In this document: piece by piece, positions 29,193 to 39,679 of the stretch
How the letters are laid out: the number at the start of each line of letters is the position of its first letter
Position numbering within the stretch: position 1 is the stretch's first letter
Source of the DNA: Rhodocyclales bacterium
Lineage (GTDB): Bacteria; Pseudomonadota; Gammaproteobacteria; Burkholderiales; Rhodocyclaceae
Assembly: GCA_016177805.1 (NCBI GenBank)
Contig: JACOUN010000083.1
Coordinates: 1-64,000 of the forward strand
DNA length: 64,000 nt
Reading direction: 5' to 3'
Position numbers and translations under genes: made by a program
Notes under the pieces: model-generated
Databases searched by the model: none
Told to the model about the DNA's origin: nothing
What the model saw: only the letters and a program-made list of their open reading frames with translations

Positions 29193-29216
29193 CAGAAGCT
29201 CATTGATACGTTTGCA

Positions 29217-31118
29217 TCACTGCGCCGTTCCGTCGCGCAGCGCCGCCGCATTGATCTGCACCTTATAGCGCTCGCGCAGCGACTGGATGTAAGCCCTGAA
29301 CTCGCGTTCGGCCATCCAGCGCGTGTATTGCTCCCCTACAGCGGCCAGGCGCGGATCATCGTCCGCCAGTTCGGCCGGCTTGACCGACACCACCTCGAGC
29401 ACGGAATAGTTGCCGCCGGGCGTCGTCACGCCGACGTATCCGGGCAGAGCCTTGGAGGACACACCGAAGACCGCCTTCATCGCGTCGGGCGACATCGTCG
29501 GTTTGGCACGCTGCACGGTGCGAGGCGCACTCCACTCGCCGTTGGCCTTCTGACCGCTCGACAGGGCAGCCAGCGCTGCTTCGCCCTGCTCCCTGGCACG
29601 TTGCGCCGCAGCCTCAGTGCGCAGCTGATTTTCGATCGAGGCGCGAACATCGTCGAAAGGCAACGTTTGTGCCCCTTCGTACTCGACCACGCGTGCCGAC
29701 ACCATGACGCCACGCTCGACCTCCACCGCCTCGACGTTTTCGCCACTGGTGCGCACCCGCTCGGCGAACAACGCATCGAGCAGCTTGTCATTGCTGAAGC
29801 GCCCGATCAGCCCCCCCTGGCGCGAAATCCAGTCGGTCTTCTGGATTTCCAGGCCCAGCATCTCGGCCGCTGGCTGCAGGCTGTCGGGTTGCTCATACAC
29901 CGTATTGGCGAATTTCTCCGCCTGCATCGCGAATTGCCGCGAGGCCTCCTGCTTGGTCAGTTCATCAACAATCTCGTCGCGCACCTCGTCGAGCGGTTTG
30001 ATCGAGGCCTCCTTGATCGCGGTCAGCTCTATGATGTGAAAACCGAAGTCGGTACGCACCAGATCGCTGATCTGCCCCACCGCCAGCGCATATGCCGCGT
30101 CTTCAAACGGCTTGACCATGGCCCCCGGCCCGAAGTAGCCAAGATCGCCGCCGGCGGGCGCGGAGCCCGGATCCTGGGATTCCTTTCGTGCCAGTTCGGC
30201 AAAGCTCTCGGGGGCAACGCGCAGCACGGCGAGTATTTCCCCAGCCTTTGCCTGCGCCTTGGCCACCACCTCGTCAGCGGCATCCGCCGCGACTTCGATC
30301 AGGATGTGACGCGCCCTGCGCTCTTCCGGCTGACCAAACCTGTCGCCGCTTTTCTTGTAGAAATCCTCGATGTCCTTGTCCGCGACGGTGACCTTCTTGC
30401 GCAGCGCTTCCGCGTCGAATACCAGATACTCGGCACGCAGGCGTGGCGCACGTTCGAAGCGCGCCGGATTGGCATCGTAATAGTCGCGTGCTGCGTTCTC
30501 GCCGAGCACGACTTCCTTCTTGAGCGGCTCGGACGGGAACGACAGTTCGCGAACCTCGCGCTCTTCCAGTTGCGCCAGCAACAACCGCCTTGCCGGCAAG
30601 TCACCGACAAAGGCCGACTCGCCCACGGCCTCTGAAATCTGCCTGGCTTCCAGGTCACGCGCCAGTTGTGTTTCGAACATGGCAGGCGTCATGCCTTGCG
30701 CGCGCAGCATCTGCTCGTAACGCTGCAGCGAAAACCGGCCCTGGTCCTGAAAGGCGGAAATGCCGGTTATGACTTCCTGCAACTGCCGAGGGGGTACCGA
30801 CATGCGGCTCTTGGCCGCATGCACCGCGAGCACGCGCTGGTCGATGATGCCGTCCAGGACCGAACGGCGAAATGCCTCGGACTCGAACAATGCACGGTCG
30901 TACTCGCCGCCGCGCGCCTGGCGCGCCCGCTCCTGCTGGTCGCGCAACGCCTGCTCGAACTCACGCGCTGAGATCTGGGCATCACCCACGGTCGCGACCT
31001 CGCCTGGCCCCTGTGAGCCATCGAAAAAGGCATCCATACCGAAGAATGCGAACGGGACTATGATGATCGCGAGGATCACCTGCGAGATGCGCTGGTTTTT
31101 GCGAACTGCCTCGAACAT
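29217..31118 (-). CDS. ppiD: Periplasmic folding chaperone/peptidyl-prolyl isomerase PpiD
   Basis: Inner-membrane-anchored chaperone near the Sec exit site. The 633-aa protein has the PpiD N-terminus ([28 protein letters not shown], one TM at about 13-30), a SurA-like N domain, a parvulin rotamase domain (about 265-365, starting [11 protein letters not shown] and including [14 protein letters not shown]) and a C-terminal helical region. Length matches the family (about 620-640 aa). Same strand as clpB, 148 bp downstream; convergent with fabI. Confidence 0.93.
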   Translation of the reverse strand: MFEAVRKNQRISQVILAIIIVPFAFFGMDAFFDGSQGPGEVATVGDAQISAREFEQALRDQQERARQARGGEYDRALFESEAFRRSVLDGIIDQRVLAVHAAKSRMSVPPRQLQEVITGISAFQDQGRFSLQRYEQMLRAQGMTPAMFETQLARDLEARQISEAVGESAFVGDLPARRLLLAQLEEREVRELSFPSEPLKKEVVLGENAARDYYDANPARFERAPRLRAEYLVFDAEALRKKVTVADKDIEDFYKKSGDRFGQPEERRARHILIEVAADAADEVVAKAQAKAGEILAVLRVAPESFAELARKESQDPGSAPAGGDLGYFGPGAMVKPFEDAAYALAVGQISDLVRTDFGFHIIELTAIKEASIKPLDEVRDEIVDELTKQEASRQFAMQAEKFANTVYEQPDSLQPAAEMLGLEIQKTDWISRQGGLIGRFSNDKLLDALFAERVRTSGENVEAVEVERGVMVSARVVEYEGAQTLPFDDVRASIENQLRTEAAAQRAREQGEAALAALSSGQKANGEWSAPRTVQRAKPTMSPDAMKAVFGVSSKALPGYVGVTTPGGNYSVLEVVSVKPAELADDDPRLAAVGEQYTRWMAEREFRAYIQSLRERYKVQINAAALRDGTAQ

Positions 31119-31211
31119 CGTGATTTCCGTGTGAGCCGTGTTAGTTGAGCAAGCGGCCGGGACCGCAGCTGAGTGACCCGCGATTATGGCATTGTGCGGC
31201 CCGTCAGGCTA

Positions 31212-31260
31212 CCCGCCGCGGCGGAAGAACTCGCGGCGGGGGACAAAGCTCCCACCGCGA
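31212..31260. repeat. REP-like inverted repeat between clpB and ppiD
   Basis: CCCGCCGCG (31212-31220) and CGCGGCGGG (31232-31240) form a perfect 9-bp stem with an 11-nt loop. The flank to 31260 reads, on the minus strand, GGTGGGAGCTTTGTCCC, resembling the element at 131-151. No T-run, so more likely a dispersed palindrome or mRNA-stabilising element than a strong terminator. Confidence 0.45.
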
Positions 31261-31266
31261 CCACCG

Positions 31267-33849
31267 TCATGCGGCCTTGGTAAGAAGCAGCTTGCCGTGT
31301 TCGACATCGATGTGAATGCGGTCGTGGGGGCCGAACTGCCCGTCGAGTATGGCCTTCGACAGCGGGTTCTCGATCCGCTCCTGTATCGCTCGCTTGAGCG
31401 GACGCGCCCCGAATACCGGATCGAAACCCGCCTGGGCGATATCCGCGAGCGCCGCCTCGGTCACCTCCATGCTCATCTCCAGCCGCGCCAGCCGCTTTTG
31501 CAGGTACTCAAGCTGGATGCGCGCGATACCCGCGATGTGCTTTTCGTCGAGTGCATGGAACACCACCACCTCAGCGATGCGGTGGATGAACTCGGGGCGG
31601 AAGAAGGTCTTGACCTCGGCGAGCACCGCCAGCTTGATCACTCCGTAGTCATCGCCAGCCATCTGCTGGATCATCTGGCTGCCCAGGTTCGAGGTCATCA
31701 CGATCACCGTATTCTTGAAGTCCACGGTGCGCCCTTGACCATCGGTCATGCGCCCATCGTCGAGCACCTGCAGCAGCACGTTGAACACATCGGGGTGGGC
31801 TTTCTCGACCTCGTCGAACAGGATCACGCTGTACGGTTTGCGCCGCACCTGCTCGGTGAGGTAACCGCCCTCCTCGTAGCCGACATAGCCCGGAGGCGCC
31901 CCGATCAGACGTGCCACCGAGTGCTTCTCCATGAACTCGCTCATGTCGACGCGGATCAGGTGTTGCTCCGAATCGAACAGGAATTCGGCCAGCGTCTTGC
32001 ACAGTTCGGTCTTGCCCACCCCGGTCGGCCCGAGGAACAGGAACGAGCCATAGGGGCGGTTCTCGTCGGCCAACCCCGCGCGCGAGCGCCGGATCGCATC
32101 AGACACCATGCGCACCGCCTCATCCTGCCCCACCACGCGCCGGTGCAAGCGTTCTTCCATGCGCAGCAGCTTTTCCCGCTCGCCCTGCATCATCTTGCTC
32201 ACCGGGATCCCGGTGGCGCGCGAAACCACTTCGGCGATCTCTTCCGTGCCAACCTGAGTGCGCAGCAAGCGATTGGGCTGCGCCGCGTCGCCAGCCTGCT
32301 CGGCAGCCTTCATCTGAGCTTCCAGTTGCGGCAGCTTGCCGTACTGCAGCTCAGCCACCCGGTCGAGTTGACCCTTGCGCTGGAATTCGGCCATCTGCGC
32401 GCGCAACTGGTCGATTTCTTCCTTGATATGTGCCGCCCCCTGGGCCTTGGCCTTCTCCGCCTTCCACACCTCCTCCAGGTCGTTGTACTCGCGCTGCAGC
32501 TTGGCGAGTTCATCCTCGATCAGTTGCAGACGCTTCTGCGACGCTTCGTCCTTCTCCTTCTTCACCGCCTCGCGTTCGATCTTGAGCTGGATCATGCGCC
32601 GGTCCAGCTTGTCCATGACTTCCGGCTTGGAGTCGATCTCCATCTTGATCCGCGCCGCCGCCTCGTCGATCAGATCGATGGCCTTGTCCGGCAGGAATCG
32701 GTCGGTGATGTAACGGTGCGACAACTCGGCGGCCGCCACGATGGCCGGGTCGGTGATCTCGACGCCGTGGTGAATCTCGTACTTCTCCTGCAAGCCGCGC
32801 AGGATGGCGATGGTGGCCTCGACCGACGGCTCCTCGACCAGCACCTTCTGGAAACGCCGCTCCAGCGCCGCATCCTTCTCGATGTACTTGCGATACTCAT
32901 CCAGCGTGGTCGCGCCTATGCAGTGCAACTCACCGCGCGCGAGCGCCGGTTTGAGCATGTTGCCGGCGTCGATGGCACCCTCGGCCTTACCCGCCCCCAC
33001 CATCACGTGCAGCTCATCGATGAAGACGATCACGCGCCCTTCTTCACGCGCCAACTCCTTCAACACCGACTTGAGACGCTCCTCGAACTCGCCGCGATAC
33101 TTGGCCCCCGCCAGCAACGCCGCCATGTCCAGCGATAGCACCCGCTTGCCCTTGAGCGACTCCGGCACCTCATCATTGACGATGCGCTGCGCCAGTCCTT
33201 CGACGATCGCGGTCTTGCCCACGCCCGGCTCACCGATCAACACCGGGTTGTTCTTGGTCCGGCGCTGCAGGATCTGGATCGCGCGGCGGATCTCGTCGTC
33301 GCGCCCGATCACCGGATCCAGCTTGCCGTGACGCGCCCGCTCGGTCAGGTCGAGGCAGTATTTCTGCAACGCCTCGCGCTGCCCCTCGTCCTCCTGACTG
33401 CCCACGCTTTGATCGCCACGCACCGCGGTAATCGCCGCTTCGAGCGCCTTGCGCACCAGTCCGTGTTCCCTGAGCAACCGCCCGGTCTCGCCCTTGTCGT
33501 CACTCAGGGCCAGCAGGAACAACTCGCTGGCGATGTACTGGTCGCCGCGCTTGTGCGCCTCCTTGTCGGTCAGGTTGAGCAGATTGTTCAGATCGCGCCC
33601 GATCTGCACCTCGCCACCATGCCCCTCGACCTTGGGCAAGCGTCCGATGGCACTCCTGAGTGCGGTCTTCAGCGGTTGTACGTTGGCCCCGGCACGTTGC
33701 AACAACGCCGTGGTTCCGCCGTCGTCCTGCTCCAGCAAGGCCGCCAGCAGATGCTGCGGCTCGATGAACTGGTTGTCGTTACCGACCGCGATGCTCTGCG
33801 CATCGGAGAATGCCTGCTGAAACTTGGTGGTCAACTTGTCGAAGCGCAT
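31267..33849 (-). CDS. clpB: ATP-dependent disaggregase ClpB
   Basis: Hsp100 AAA+ machine that rescues aggregated proteins with DnaK. The 860-aa protein has the Clp N domain (1-145), first Walker A GEPGVGKT (206-213), the long coiled-coil M domain (about 405-525), second Walker [11 protein letters not shown] (about 605) and sensor motifs. There is no ClpP-binding loop signature, in keeping with ClpB. Complete and typical length (857-865 aa). A sigma-32-type promoter precedes it. Confidence 0.97.
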   Translation of the reverse strand: MRFDKLTTKFQQAFSDAQSIAVGNDNQFIEPQHLLAALLEQDDGGTTALLQRAGANVQPLKTALRSAIGRLPKVEGHGGEVQIGRDLNNLLNLTDKEAHKRGDQYIASELFLLALSDDKGETGRLLREHGLVRKALEAAITAVRGDQSVGSQEDEGQREALQKYCLDLTERARHGKLDPVIGRDDEIRRAIQILQRRTKNNPVLIGEPGVGKTAIVEGLAQRIVNDEVPESLKGKRVLSLDMAALLAGAKYRGEFEERLKSVLKELAREEGRVIVFIDELHVMVGAGKAEGAIDAGNMLKPALARGELHCIGATTLDEYRKYIEKDAALERRFQKVLVEEPSVEATIAILRGLQEKYEIHHGVEITDPAIVAAAELSHRYITDRFLPDKAIDLIDEAAARIKMEIDSKPEVMDKLDRRMIQLKIEREAVKKEKDEASQKRLQLIEDELAKLQREYNDLEEVWKAEKAKAQGAAHIKEEIDQLRAQMAEFQRKGQLDRVAELQYGKLPQLEAQMKAAEQAGDAAQPNRLLRTQVGTEEIAEVVSRATGIPVSKMMQGEREKLLRMEERLHRRVVGQDEAVRMVSDAIRRSRAGLADENRPYGSFLFLGPTGVGKTELCKTLAEFLFDSEQHLIRVDMSEFMEKHSVARLIGAPPGYVGYEEGGYLTEQVRRKPYSVILFDEVEKAHPDVFNVLLQVLDDGRMTDGQGRTVDFKNTVIVMTSNLGSQMIQQMAGDDYGVIKLAVLAEVKTFFRPEFIHRIAEVVVFHALDEKHIAGIARIQLEYLQKRLARLEMSMEVTEAALADIAQAGFDPVFGARPLKRAIQERIENPLSKAILDGQFGPHDRIHIDVEHGKLLLTKAA

Positions 33850-33885
33850 GTCGATGGTCCTTGTCGAGGTTTGTTGCCATGAAAG

Positions 33886-33911
33886 ATGGGGGTTCGACGG
33901 GGAATATCAAC
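33886..33911 (-). promoter_or_regulatory. Sigma-32 (heat-shock)-type promoter for clpB
   Basis: On the minus strand GTTGATA (33911-33905; consensus CTTGAAA) is followed after 13 bp by CCCCAT (33891-33886; consensus CCCCATNT). The start would lie about 25-30 bp before the clpB ATG. The match and the target gene agree. Confidence 0.6.
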
Positions 33912-33953
33912 CGCGAACACACCGCGCGAGACACCACGATTGTGGCATTGAAA

Positions 33954-33979
33954 AACAACGCTGTTGTTGCAGTGCAACA
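33954..33979. repeat. Adjacent short palindromes between clpB and the phasin gene
   Basis: AACAAC-GCT-GTTGTT (33954-33968) overlaps TGTTGC-AGT-GCAACA (33965-33979). The second contains TGC-N3-GCA, a core recalled for PhaR-type polyhydroxyalkanoate regulators. It is about 190 bp before the phasin ATG. The remaining part of this 317-bp gap (33980-34166) holds the phasin leader with a second TGC/GCA-rich stretch near 34106-34122; no ORF is supported. Confidence 0.35.
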
Positions 33980-34166
33980 TATCGCCATTGTTTTTCCCGA
34001 GATCCGCGGAAAACCCATGCAATGCACGCACCACGGTGCTAAGTTAGGCAAAGGGGCGAAGCGAAATAACGCTTGGGTAATGGCCTGAGTCGGGCTCGTC
34101 TCGCAGTGCGCATGCAGGGTGCGGACTGACTCGACATCAAACCAGTGTGATTGAGGGAGAAAAGAG

Positions 34167-34688
34167 ATGGCTAGCAAACAGAATCAAGACCAGATGAACG
34201 AACTCCAGCGCAAGAACCTCGAAGCGGCGATGCGGCTTGCCCAGCTTTCTATCGAAAACTCGCAGCGGATCATGGAACTGCAGGTCGAAACCGCCAAGGG
34301 ACTGTTTGAAGAAGGGGTGAACAACGCCCGCGCGCTGAGTACCGCAACCGACCCTCAGTCGGCAATGGAATTGCGCACACGTTTCGCCCAGACTTCAGCC
34401 GAAAGAATGCTCGCCTGCGCGCGCGAAATGGCCGAACTGACCAGCCGCACCCAGGCCGAAGTCGGCAAACTGGTCGGCGAGCAACTCGCCAGCGGCGGAC
34501 AGGACGTCTTCCAGGCCATGCAAAAGATGTTCCAGGGGATGCCGGTAACCGATCACAACGCAACCAACGCGATCCAGACCGCCATGGACACCACCCGCGC
34601 CGCTTTCGAGCAAATGACGCGCGCCTCCACCGAAGCATTCCAGATGTTCAACCAGTTTCCCGGCAATACGCCCAAGAGCAAGAAATAA
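34167..34688 (+). CDS. Phasin family protein
   Basis: A 173-aa helical protein that coats polyhydroxyalkanoate granules in this family. It has the phasin pattern: a Gln/Asn-rich start, amphipathic helices through residues 15-150 (AMRLAQLSIENSQRIMELQ, TRFAQTSAERMLACAREMAELTSRTQ) and no signal or membrane segment. GGGAGAAAAGAG gives a good ribosome-binding site. Own terminator downstream. No phaC or phaR gene is in the window, so granule formation is inferred. Confidence 0.85.
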   Translation: MASKQNQDQMNELQRKNLEAAMRLAQLSIENSQRIMELQVETAKGLFEEGVNNARALSTATDPQSAMELRTRFAQTSAERMLACAREMAELTSRTQAEVGKLVGEQLASGGQDVFQAMQKMFQGMPVTDHNATNAIQTAMDTTRAAFEQMTRASTEAFQMFNQFPGNTPKSKK

Positions 34689-34715
34689 GACCAGCACCGC
34701 ACTTGTCAGATCATC

Positions 34716-34741
34716 GACGGCGCCTGCGGGCGCCGTTTTCT
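34716..34741 (+). terminator. Intrinsic terminator after the phasin gene
   Basis: CGGCGCC (34718-34724), a TGCG loop and GGCGCCG (34729-34735) are followed by TTTT, about 28 bp past the stop. Classic rho-independent shape. Confidence 0.88.
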
Positions 34742-34809
34742 ATTGCCGACAGCTTTGCTTCGTACTGCTGGACGCACGCCGGGAAAATGCAACGGACAGT
34801 CTCTGGAAA

Positions 34810-34839
34810 CGCATGAAACTGCATGAAACTGCATGATTC
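34810..34839 (+). repeat. Three 10-bp direct repeats before the binding-protein gene
   Basis: GCATGAAACT occurs twice head to tail (34810-34829) and is followed by GCATGATTCT (34830-34839). The 10-bp period puts all copies on nearly the same DNA face. They lie 82-111 bp before the start of the substrate-binding-protein gene, so they may be an operator. Confidence 0.55.
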
Positions 34840-34920
34840 TGTTACATCACATGGAAAAATGCCACATAATGCATGTGCGCTATTGTCCCTGCATAGTCAG
34901 TTCCTATCAAAGGAGTCACC

Positions 34921-36075
34921 ATGTGTAGATTTTCGAGGGTATGCCGGCTCGCCTGTGCACTGCTGGCAACCGTGGCGTCTTTGGGCTTCTCCTTCCAGGT
35001 AGCCGCCCAATCCGGCGCCGTGGTCGGAAATACCATCAAGGTGGGGTTTTCTGGCCCTTTGACGGGGCCACTCGGCGAGCTTGGAATGGAGTATGTCTCG
35101 GGCGCCAATCTGCTCTTTGATGAGGTCAATCGCAACGGCGGGATACACGGGCGCCCGATCAGGCTGATTGTTGTCGATGACGGCTACAAGCCTGATCAGA
35201 CCGAAGCCAACGTCAAGGAACTGATCGAACAGGAGAAGGTGTTCGCGCTGTACGGCGTTCTGGGGACGCCCCAGAACATGCGCGCCATACCGCTCGCGAA
35301 CGCGGCCAGGATCCCACTCTTTGCCCCTTACACCGGGGCGGATGCGCTGCGCGAGACGCACAGCCCCTACGTGTTTCACGTGCGGGCTTCATATGCGCGC
35401 GAGATCGAGGCCATGATCGAGCATCTCATTTCGCTCGGGGTTACGTCCATCGGCGTGGTTCATCTACCGAACGCGTTTGGCAAGGCCGGCGTCGCGGCGG
35501 CTGAATCCGCTTTGGCCAAACATGGCCGTCCTCCACTCAATCTGATCGCTCCTCTGGAAACCAGTGGCGAGAACGCGGCACAGGTGGCCCGACAGGTGGC
35601 CAAGGCCAACCCGTCGGCGCTCATCATGGCGGTGGCGGGAGACAGCACGGCCGCCTTGGTCCACGCGCTTTCGGCCAACGAGACCAAACCAATGCTGTTG
35701 GGCCTGTCGGTGTTCGGCAGCCGTCAACTCGTCGATGAAGTAGGCCCGGAGGCACACGGGGTGGTTCAGTCGCAGGTCGTACCATCCCCATTCCGGATCG
35801 ATCATCCGGTGGTCCGGGAATACAGGCGACTCGCGAAGGCCAAGGGCATCGGTTACTCGTACACAACGCTGGAAAGCTACATCACCGCGAAGATATTCAC
35901 CGAAGCGCTGCGCCGCGCGGGCAAGGATCTCACCCGCGAGCGCCTGATGGCCGCGCTTGAAACGCTCAATGAGTGGGACGTGGGTGGCCTTGCGGTGACT
36001 TACTCACCTACCGACCACGTCGCGCTCGACTTCGTTGACCTGTCCATCATCAGCCACGGCCGCTTCAGCCACTGA
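34921..36075 (+). CDS. ABC transporter substrate-binding protein, branched-chain amino acid type
   Basis: A 384-aa periplasmic protein with a signal peptide (about 1-30, ending QVAAQS) and a type I two-lobe binding fold (Peripla_BP_6): IKVGFSGPLTGPLGELG, then GGIHGRPIRLIVVDDGYKPDQ, a hinge around 150 and a second lobe with SALIMAVAGDST. Members bind leucine-type amino acids, amides, urea or aromatic compounds. No permease or ATPase gene lies next to it, so it is an orphan and may serve a remote transporter or a sensory pathway. A GGAG lies before the ATG. It ends 8 bp from the converging cysS stop. Confidence 0.88.
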   Translation: MCRFSRVCRLACALLATVASLGFSFQVAAQSGAVVGNTIKVGFSGPLTGPLGELGMEYVSGANLLFDEVNRNGGIHGRPIRLIVVDDGYKPDQTEANVKELIEQEKVFALYGVLGTPQNMRAIPLANAARIPLFAPYTGADALRETHSPYVFHVRASYAREIEAMIEHLISLGVTSIGVVHLPNAFGKAGVAAAESALAKHGRPPLNLIAPLETSGENAAQVARQVAKANPSALIMAVAGDSTAALVHALSANETKPMLLGLSVFGSRQLVDEVGPEAHGVVQSQVVPSPFRIDHPVVREYRRLAKAKGIGYSYTTLESYITAKIFTEALRRAGKDLTRERLMAALETLNEWDVGGLAVTYSPTDHVALDFVDLSIISHGRFSH

Positions 36076-36083
36076 CGGCGCCC

Positions 36084-37466
36084 TCAGGCACGGCGCCAGG
36101 TCGTGCCTTGCGCCGTGTCTTCAAGCGCGACCCCCATGTCCAGCAGTTCGGCGCGCAAACGGTCGGCCTCGGCGTAGTTGCGCTCCGACTTCGCCGCGCT
36201 GCGGCGCGCAATGAGGGCTTCGATCGCTTGAACGTCGGTAGCATCCGAGCCCACCGTGCCGGCCTGCAAGAAGCCCACCGGCTCACGTTCGAGCAGTCCG
36301 ATCACACCGGCCAGCCCCTTGAGCTGTGCCGCCAACGCGGGCGACTTATCGCGGTTGGCCAGATTGGCCAGCTCGAACAGCACCGCAACCGCTTCGGGCG
36401 TGTTCAAATCGTCGTCCAGTGCGGCCTTGAAGCGCCGCGCGTGCGCCTCGTCCCAGTCGACCCCCACGTCGAGCGGGGGCACGTTCTTCAGCGCGGTATA
36501 GAGACGGGTGAGCGACTGGCGGGCGTCATCGAGGTGGTCGTCGGAATAGTTGAGCGGACTGCGATAGTGCGCGCGCAGGATGAAGAAACGCACCACTTCG
36601 GCGTCAAACTTCTTCAATACGTCGCGGATGGTGAAGAAGTTGCCCAGTGACTTGGACATCTTTTCGTCATCGACGCGGACAAAACCGTTGTGCATCCAGT
36701 AATTGACGAAGGTGTGCCCGTGCGCGCCCTCGGACTGGGCGATCTCGTTCTCGTGGTGTGGAAACTGCAGATCCTGCCCGCCGCCATGCAGATCGAAGTG
36801 GTTGCCGAGCAGGTCCGAACTCATCGCCGAGCACTCGATGTGCCAGCCCGGACGCCCGCTCCCCCACGGCGAATCCCACTTCACTTCGTCCGGCTCGTCC
36901 GCGCGTGCCTGTTTCCACAACACGAAATCCAGAGGATCACGCTTGTCGCTCACAACCTCGACACGCTCGCCGGCGCGCAATTCATCCAGCGACTTGCCCG
37001 ACAGCTTGCCGTAGCCATCGAACTTGCGCACCGCGTAGCACACGTCCCGGTTGTCCGCGACATAGGCCAGGCCCTTCTCGCGCAGCCGCTCGATAATGGT
37101 CTGCATCCGCACCACGTACTCGGTGGCACGTGGTTCATGGTCGGGCGGCAACACCCCCAGCGCGGCAGCGTCTTCATGCATGGCGGCAATGAAGCGATCG
37201 GTCAGGGCGCGCACCGTCTCGTTGTTCTCACCGGCGCGCTTGATGATCTTGTCGTCGATATCGGTGATGTTGCGTACGTAGGTCACCTCGAAGCCGCTCG
37301 CCCGCAGCCAGCGCGACAGCACGTCGAACACCACCATCACGCGCGCATGGCCGAGATGGCAGTAGTCATAGACTGTCATGCCGCACACGTACATGCGGAC
37401 CTTGCCCGGCTCTATGGGTACGAACAATTCTTTGCTGCGTGTCAGGGTGTTGTAGATAGCAAGCAT
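36084..37466 (-). CDS. cysS: Cysteinyl-tRNA synthetase CysS
   Basis: Charges tRNA-Cys. The 460-aa class I enzyme shows the zinc Cys in YVCGMTVYD, the HIGH-type [14 protein letters not shown] (further zinc ligands), [11 protein letters not shown] and KMSKS ([12 protein letters not shown]). The start at 37466 ([10 protein letters not shown]) is standard; the upstream extension passes through the promoter region. Typical length. Divergent from the ppiA-ppiB-lpxH cluster, the usual betaproteobacterial order. Confidence 0.97.
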   Translation of the reverse strand: MLAIYNTLTRSKELFVPIEPGKVRMYVCGMTVYDYCHLGHARVMVVFDVLSRWLRASGFEVTYVRNITDIDDKIIKRAGENNETVRALTDRFIAAMHEDAAALGVLPPDHEPRATEYVVRMQTIIERLREKGLAYVADNRDVCYAVRKFDGYGKLSGKSLDELRAGERVEVVSDKRDPLDFVLWKQARADEPDEVKWDSPWGSGRPGWHIECSAMSSDLLGNHFDLHGGGQDLQFPHHENEIAQSEGAHGHTFVNYWMHNGFVRVDDEKMSKSLGNFFTIRDVLKKFDAEVVRFFILRAHYRSPLNYSDDHLDDARQSLTRLYTALKNVPPLDVGVDWDEAHARRFKAALDDDLNTPEAVAVLFELANLANRDKSPALAAQLKGLAGVIGLLEREPVGFLQAGTVGSDATDVQAIEALIARRSAAKSERNYAEADRLRAELLDMGVALEDTAQGTTWRRA

Positions 37467-37574
37467 GCCGGGGTCCGGTTCATATCCTGTGAAATAGGCA
37501 GCGTACCGCGCTGCCGGGCGGTCGCACGGGAAAGTTGCGGACCCCGCTCCGGGCCGATCGGCACGGACGGCGGA

Positions 37575-37603
37575 TTGTCTGCACCCCGCCGTATTGCTAG
37601 AAT
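37575..37603 (+). promoter_or_regulatory. Candidate promoter for ppiA-ppiB-lpxH
   Basis: TTGTCT (37575-37580) and TAGAAT (37598-37603), spacing 17 bp. It would leave a leader of about 160 nt. The 301-bp cysS-ppiA gap also holds a 6-bp-stem hairpin (CTCGCC / GGCGAG, 37623-37640) inside that leader, and a TATGAT on the minus strand (37648-37643) that could serve cysS. No ORF is supported in the gap. Confidence 0.4.
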
Positions 37604-37767
37604 CCACGGTTCGTCCAACGGACTCGCCCGAGAAGGCGAGCGATCATAGCACATCCGGCATGCCGCCGATTCTACCGCCGGTCACCGCATCCTTTGCATC
37701 CGGACGTTACCACGACATACCGTTGGCAACAGCCACTGCAACCCAACGCTACCACACAGGAAATACG

Positions 37768-38340
37768 ATGAAACGCTGGTTCGCCACCCTGATCTTCCTG
37801 ACTGCCACTACCGGTCTGTTTGCCGCCAACCCGCAGATTGAAGTCCGCACCAATCAAGGCGTGATTACCGTCGAGTTGTTTGAAAAGGAAGCACCGGCTT
37901 CCGTCGCCAATTTTCTGGAGTATGCCCGTACCGGGTTTTACGACGGCACCATCTTTCACCGGGTCATCGACGGTTTCATGATCCAGGGAGGTGGTTTCGA
38001 TGCCCAGATGCGCCAGAAGCCGGGTATGGCGCCCATTGAAAACGAGGCCAAGAACGGCCTCAAGAACAAGTCCGGCACCCTCGCGATGGCGCGCACCGGC
38101 GACCCGCATTCGGCCACTTCGCAGTTCTTCATCAACCTGGTCGACAATACGGCCCTCGACTACCCGTCTCCGGACGGTTGGGGCTATGCCGTGTTTGGCA
38201 AGGTCAGCAAGGGGTTCGATCTGGTGCAGAAGATCGGGAAAACGGCAACAACCACCGTCGTTCCACACAAGAACGTTCCAGTCACGCCGGTCGTGATCGA
38301 GTCGATCCGCATCATCGAGGCACCGGCCTCGGACAAGTAA
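37768..38340 (+). CDS. ppiA: Periplasmic cyclophilin-type peptidyl-prolyl isomerase
   Basis: A 190-aa cyclophilin with a signal peptide (about 1-19, ending GLFAA). The catalytic pattern [15 protein letters not shown] (about 66-80) includes the active-site Arg, then [25 protein letters not shown]. It assists proline isomerisation in the periplasm. AGG precedes the ATG at 37768. It is followed 26 bp later by a cytoplasmic paralogue; the pair probably arose by tandem duplication. Confidence 0.93.
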   Translation: MKRWFATLIFLTATTGLFAANPQIEVRTNQGVITVELFEKEAPASVANFLEYARTGFYDGTIFHRVIDGFMIQGGGFDAQMRQKPGMAPIENEAKNGLKNKSGTLAMARTGDPHSATSQFFINLVDNTALDYPSPDGWGYAVFGKVSKGFDLVQKIGKTATTTVVPHKNVPVTPVVIESIRIIEAPASDK

Positions 38341-38366
38341 CCTACGATCACCCTCAGGAGCATCCC

Positions 38367-38861
38367 ATGGCAGTCAACCTGCACACCAACCACGGCACCA
38401 TCACCCTCGAACTCGACGCTGACAAGGCCCCCGAAACGGTCAAGAACTTCATTGCCTACGTCGAGGCGGGTCATTACGACAACACGATCTTTCATCGCGT
38501 CATCAACGGCTTCATGATTCAGGGCGGCGGTTTCGAACCGGGGATGAAGCAGAAGCCCACCCGCGATCCGATCAAGAACGAGGCAGACAACGGCCTGCAG
38601 AACCTGACCGGCACCGTCGCGATGGCGCGCACCCAGGCACCGCACTCGGCGAGCGCGCAGTTCTTCATCAACGTCTCGAACAACGACTTCCTCAACTACC
38701 GCTCGCCCGACATGCAGGGGTGGGGCTACTGCGTGTTCGGACGCGTATCGGCAGGGATGGACGTGGTGGACAAGATACGCGCGGTCAAGACCGGCTCGTC
38801 CGGCTTCCACCAGGACGTGCCGGTCGAGGACGTCATCATCGAACGCGCCGAAATCGTCTGA
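38367..38861 (+). CDS. ppiB: Cytoplasmic cyclophilin-type peptidyl-prolyl isomerase
   Basis: A 164-aa cyclophilin lacking a signal peptide. Same catalytic core [15 protein letters not shown], then [24 protein letters not shown] and [15 protein letters not shown] supplies a strong ribosome-binding site. Second gene of ppiA-ppiB-lpxH. Confidence 0.95.
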   Translation: MAVNLHTNHGTITLELDADKAPETVKNFIAYVEAGHYDNTIFHRVINGFMIQGGGFEPGMKQKPTRDPIKNEADNGLQNLTGTVAMARTQAPHSASAQFFINVSNNDFLNYRSPDMQGWGYCVFGRVSAGMDVVDKIRAVKTGSSGFHQDVPVEDVIIERAEIV

Positions 38862-38892
38862 GCCGCACACGAAGGGCTGACCTGCGGAAACC

Positions 38893-39621
38893 ATGAAAGC
38901 CCTGTTCATTTCCGATCTACATCTATGCAGCGACAGGCCCGAGACCATCCGGGCCTTGCAACACTTCGTCGGGGAGGCCGCGCGCGACGCGGACTCGCTC
39001 TACATCCTCGGAGACCTGTTCGAGCATTGGGTCGGTGACGACGACATCACACCGCTCAATACCCTGGTGGCGGAAGCTCTCGCGCAACTGGCCGAACGCG
39101 GCACGGCGGTGCACTTCATGGCCGGCAATCGCGACTTCCTGCTCGGCGACGATTACGCGCGACGCGCCGGCATGACACGACTCACCGACCCCACCCTGAT
39201 CGTGCTGGACGGGCAAGCCGTGCTGCTCAGCCACGGCGACCTCCTGTGCACCGACGATACCGCCTATCAGCGGTTTCGCCAGCAAGTGCGCAGCCCCGAA
39301 TGGCAACGCGCCTTTCTCGCCCGACCACTGCGGGAGCGCAAGCAGTTCGCCGCCGAAATGCGTCGCCAGAGCGCATTGGCGAACGCCGGCAAGCCGGCGA
39401 GGATCATGGATGTCAATCCGGACGCGGTCACGCGACTGTTGCGCAGCCAGGAATACCCGACCCTGATACACGGCCACACACACCGTCCGGCCCGCCATCT
39501 GCATATCGTCGACCAGCACAACTGTGAGCGCTGGGTGCTGTCGGACTGGCACGCCGATGCGCGCTACTTGGTCTGGGAAGCAGGCAAGCTCGAAGCGAGG
39601 CGGTCCGCCCCCTCAAGCTGA
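38893..39621 (+). CDS. lpxH: UDP-2,3-diacylglucosamine diphosphatase LpxH
   Basis: Hydrolyses UDP-2,3-diacylglucosamine to lipid X in lipid A synthesis, at the inner face of the membrane. The 242-aa calcineurin-like phosphoesterase shows all metal motifs: SDLHLCS (6-12), GDLFEHWVGDD (about 38-48), GNRDF (about 79-83), LSHGD (about 113-117) and HGHTHRP (about 194-200). Third gene of the ppiA-ppiB-lpxH cluster. Converges on the MscS-like gene. Confidence 0.96.
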   Translation: MKALFISDLHLCSDRPETIRALQHFVGEAARDADSLYILGDLFEHWVGDDDITPLNTLVAEALAQLAERGTAVHFMAGNRDFLLGDDYARRAGMTRLTDPTLIVLDGQAVLLSHGDLLCTDDTAYQRFRQQVRSPEWQRAFLARPLRERKQFAAEMRRQSALANAGKPARIMDVNPDAVTRLLRSQEYPTLIHGHTHRPARHLHIVDQHNCERWVLSDWHADARYLVWEAGKLEARRSAPSS

Positions 39622-39679
39622 TTTTTATCGCGACGCGCCGGATCGGGGCGGGAACGCGTGTCAGGCGGGAATCCTGCTC

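Noticed and set aside
31186-33138. 650-aa open frame antisense to clpB
   Set aside because: GC-rich codon bias leaves long antisense frames open. The translation is His/Arg/Leu-rich without family pattern, and clpB on the other strand is complete.
34810-34839. Short direct repeats as a CRISPR array
   Set aside because: Units are 10 bp, directly adjacent, without spacers, and no cas gene is present.
37594-37767. N-terminal extension of the ppiA frame
   Set aside because: It adds a non-conserved stretch before a clear signal peptide that starts at 37768.
37768-38861. Tandem cyclophilins as an unusual duplication
   Set aside because: A periplasmic/cytoplasmic pair next to lpxH and cysS is a common conserved order in betaproteobacteria.
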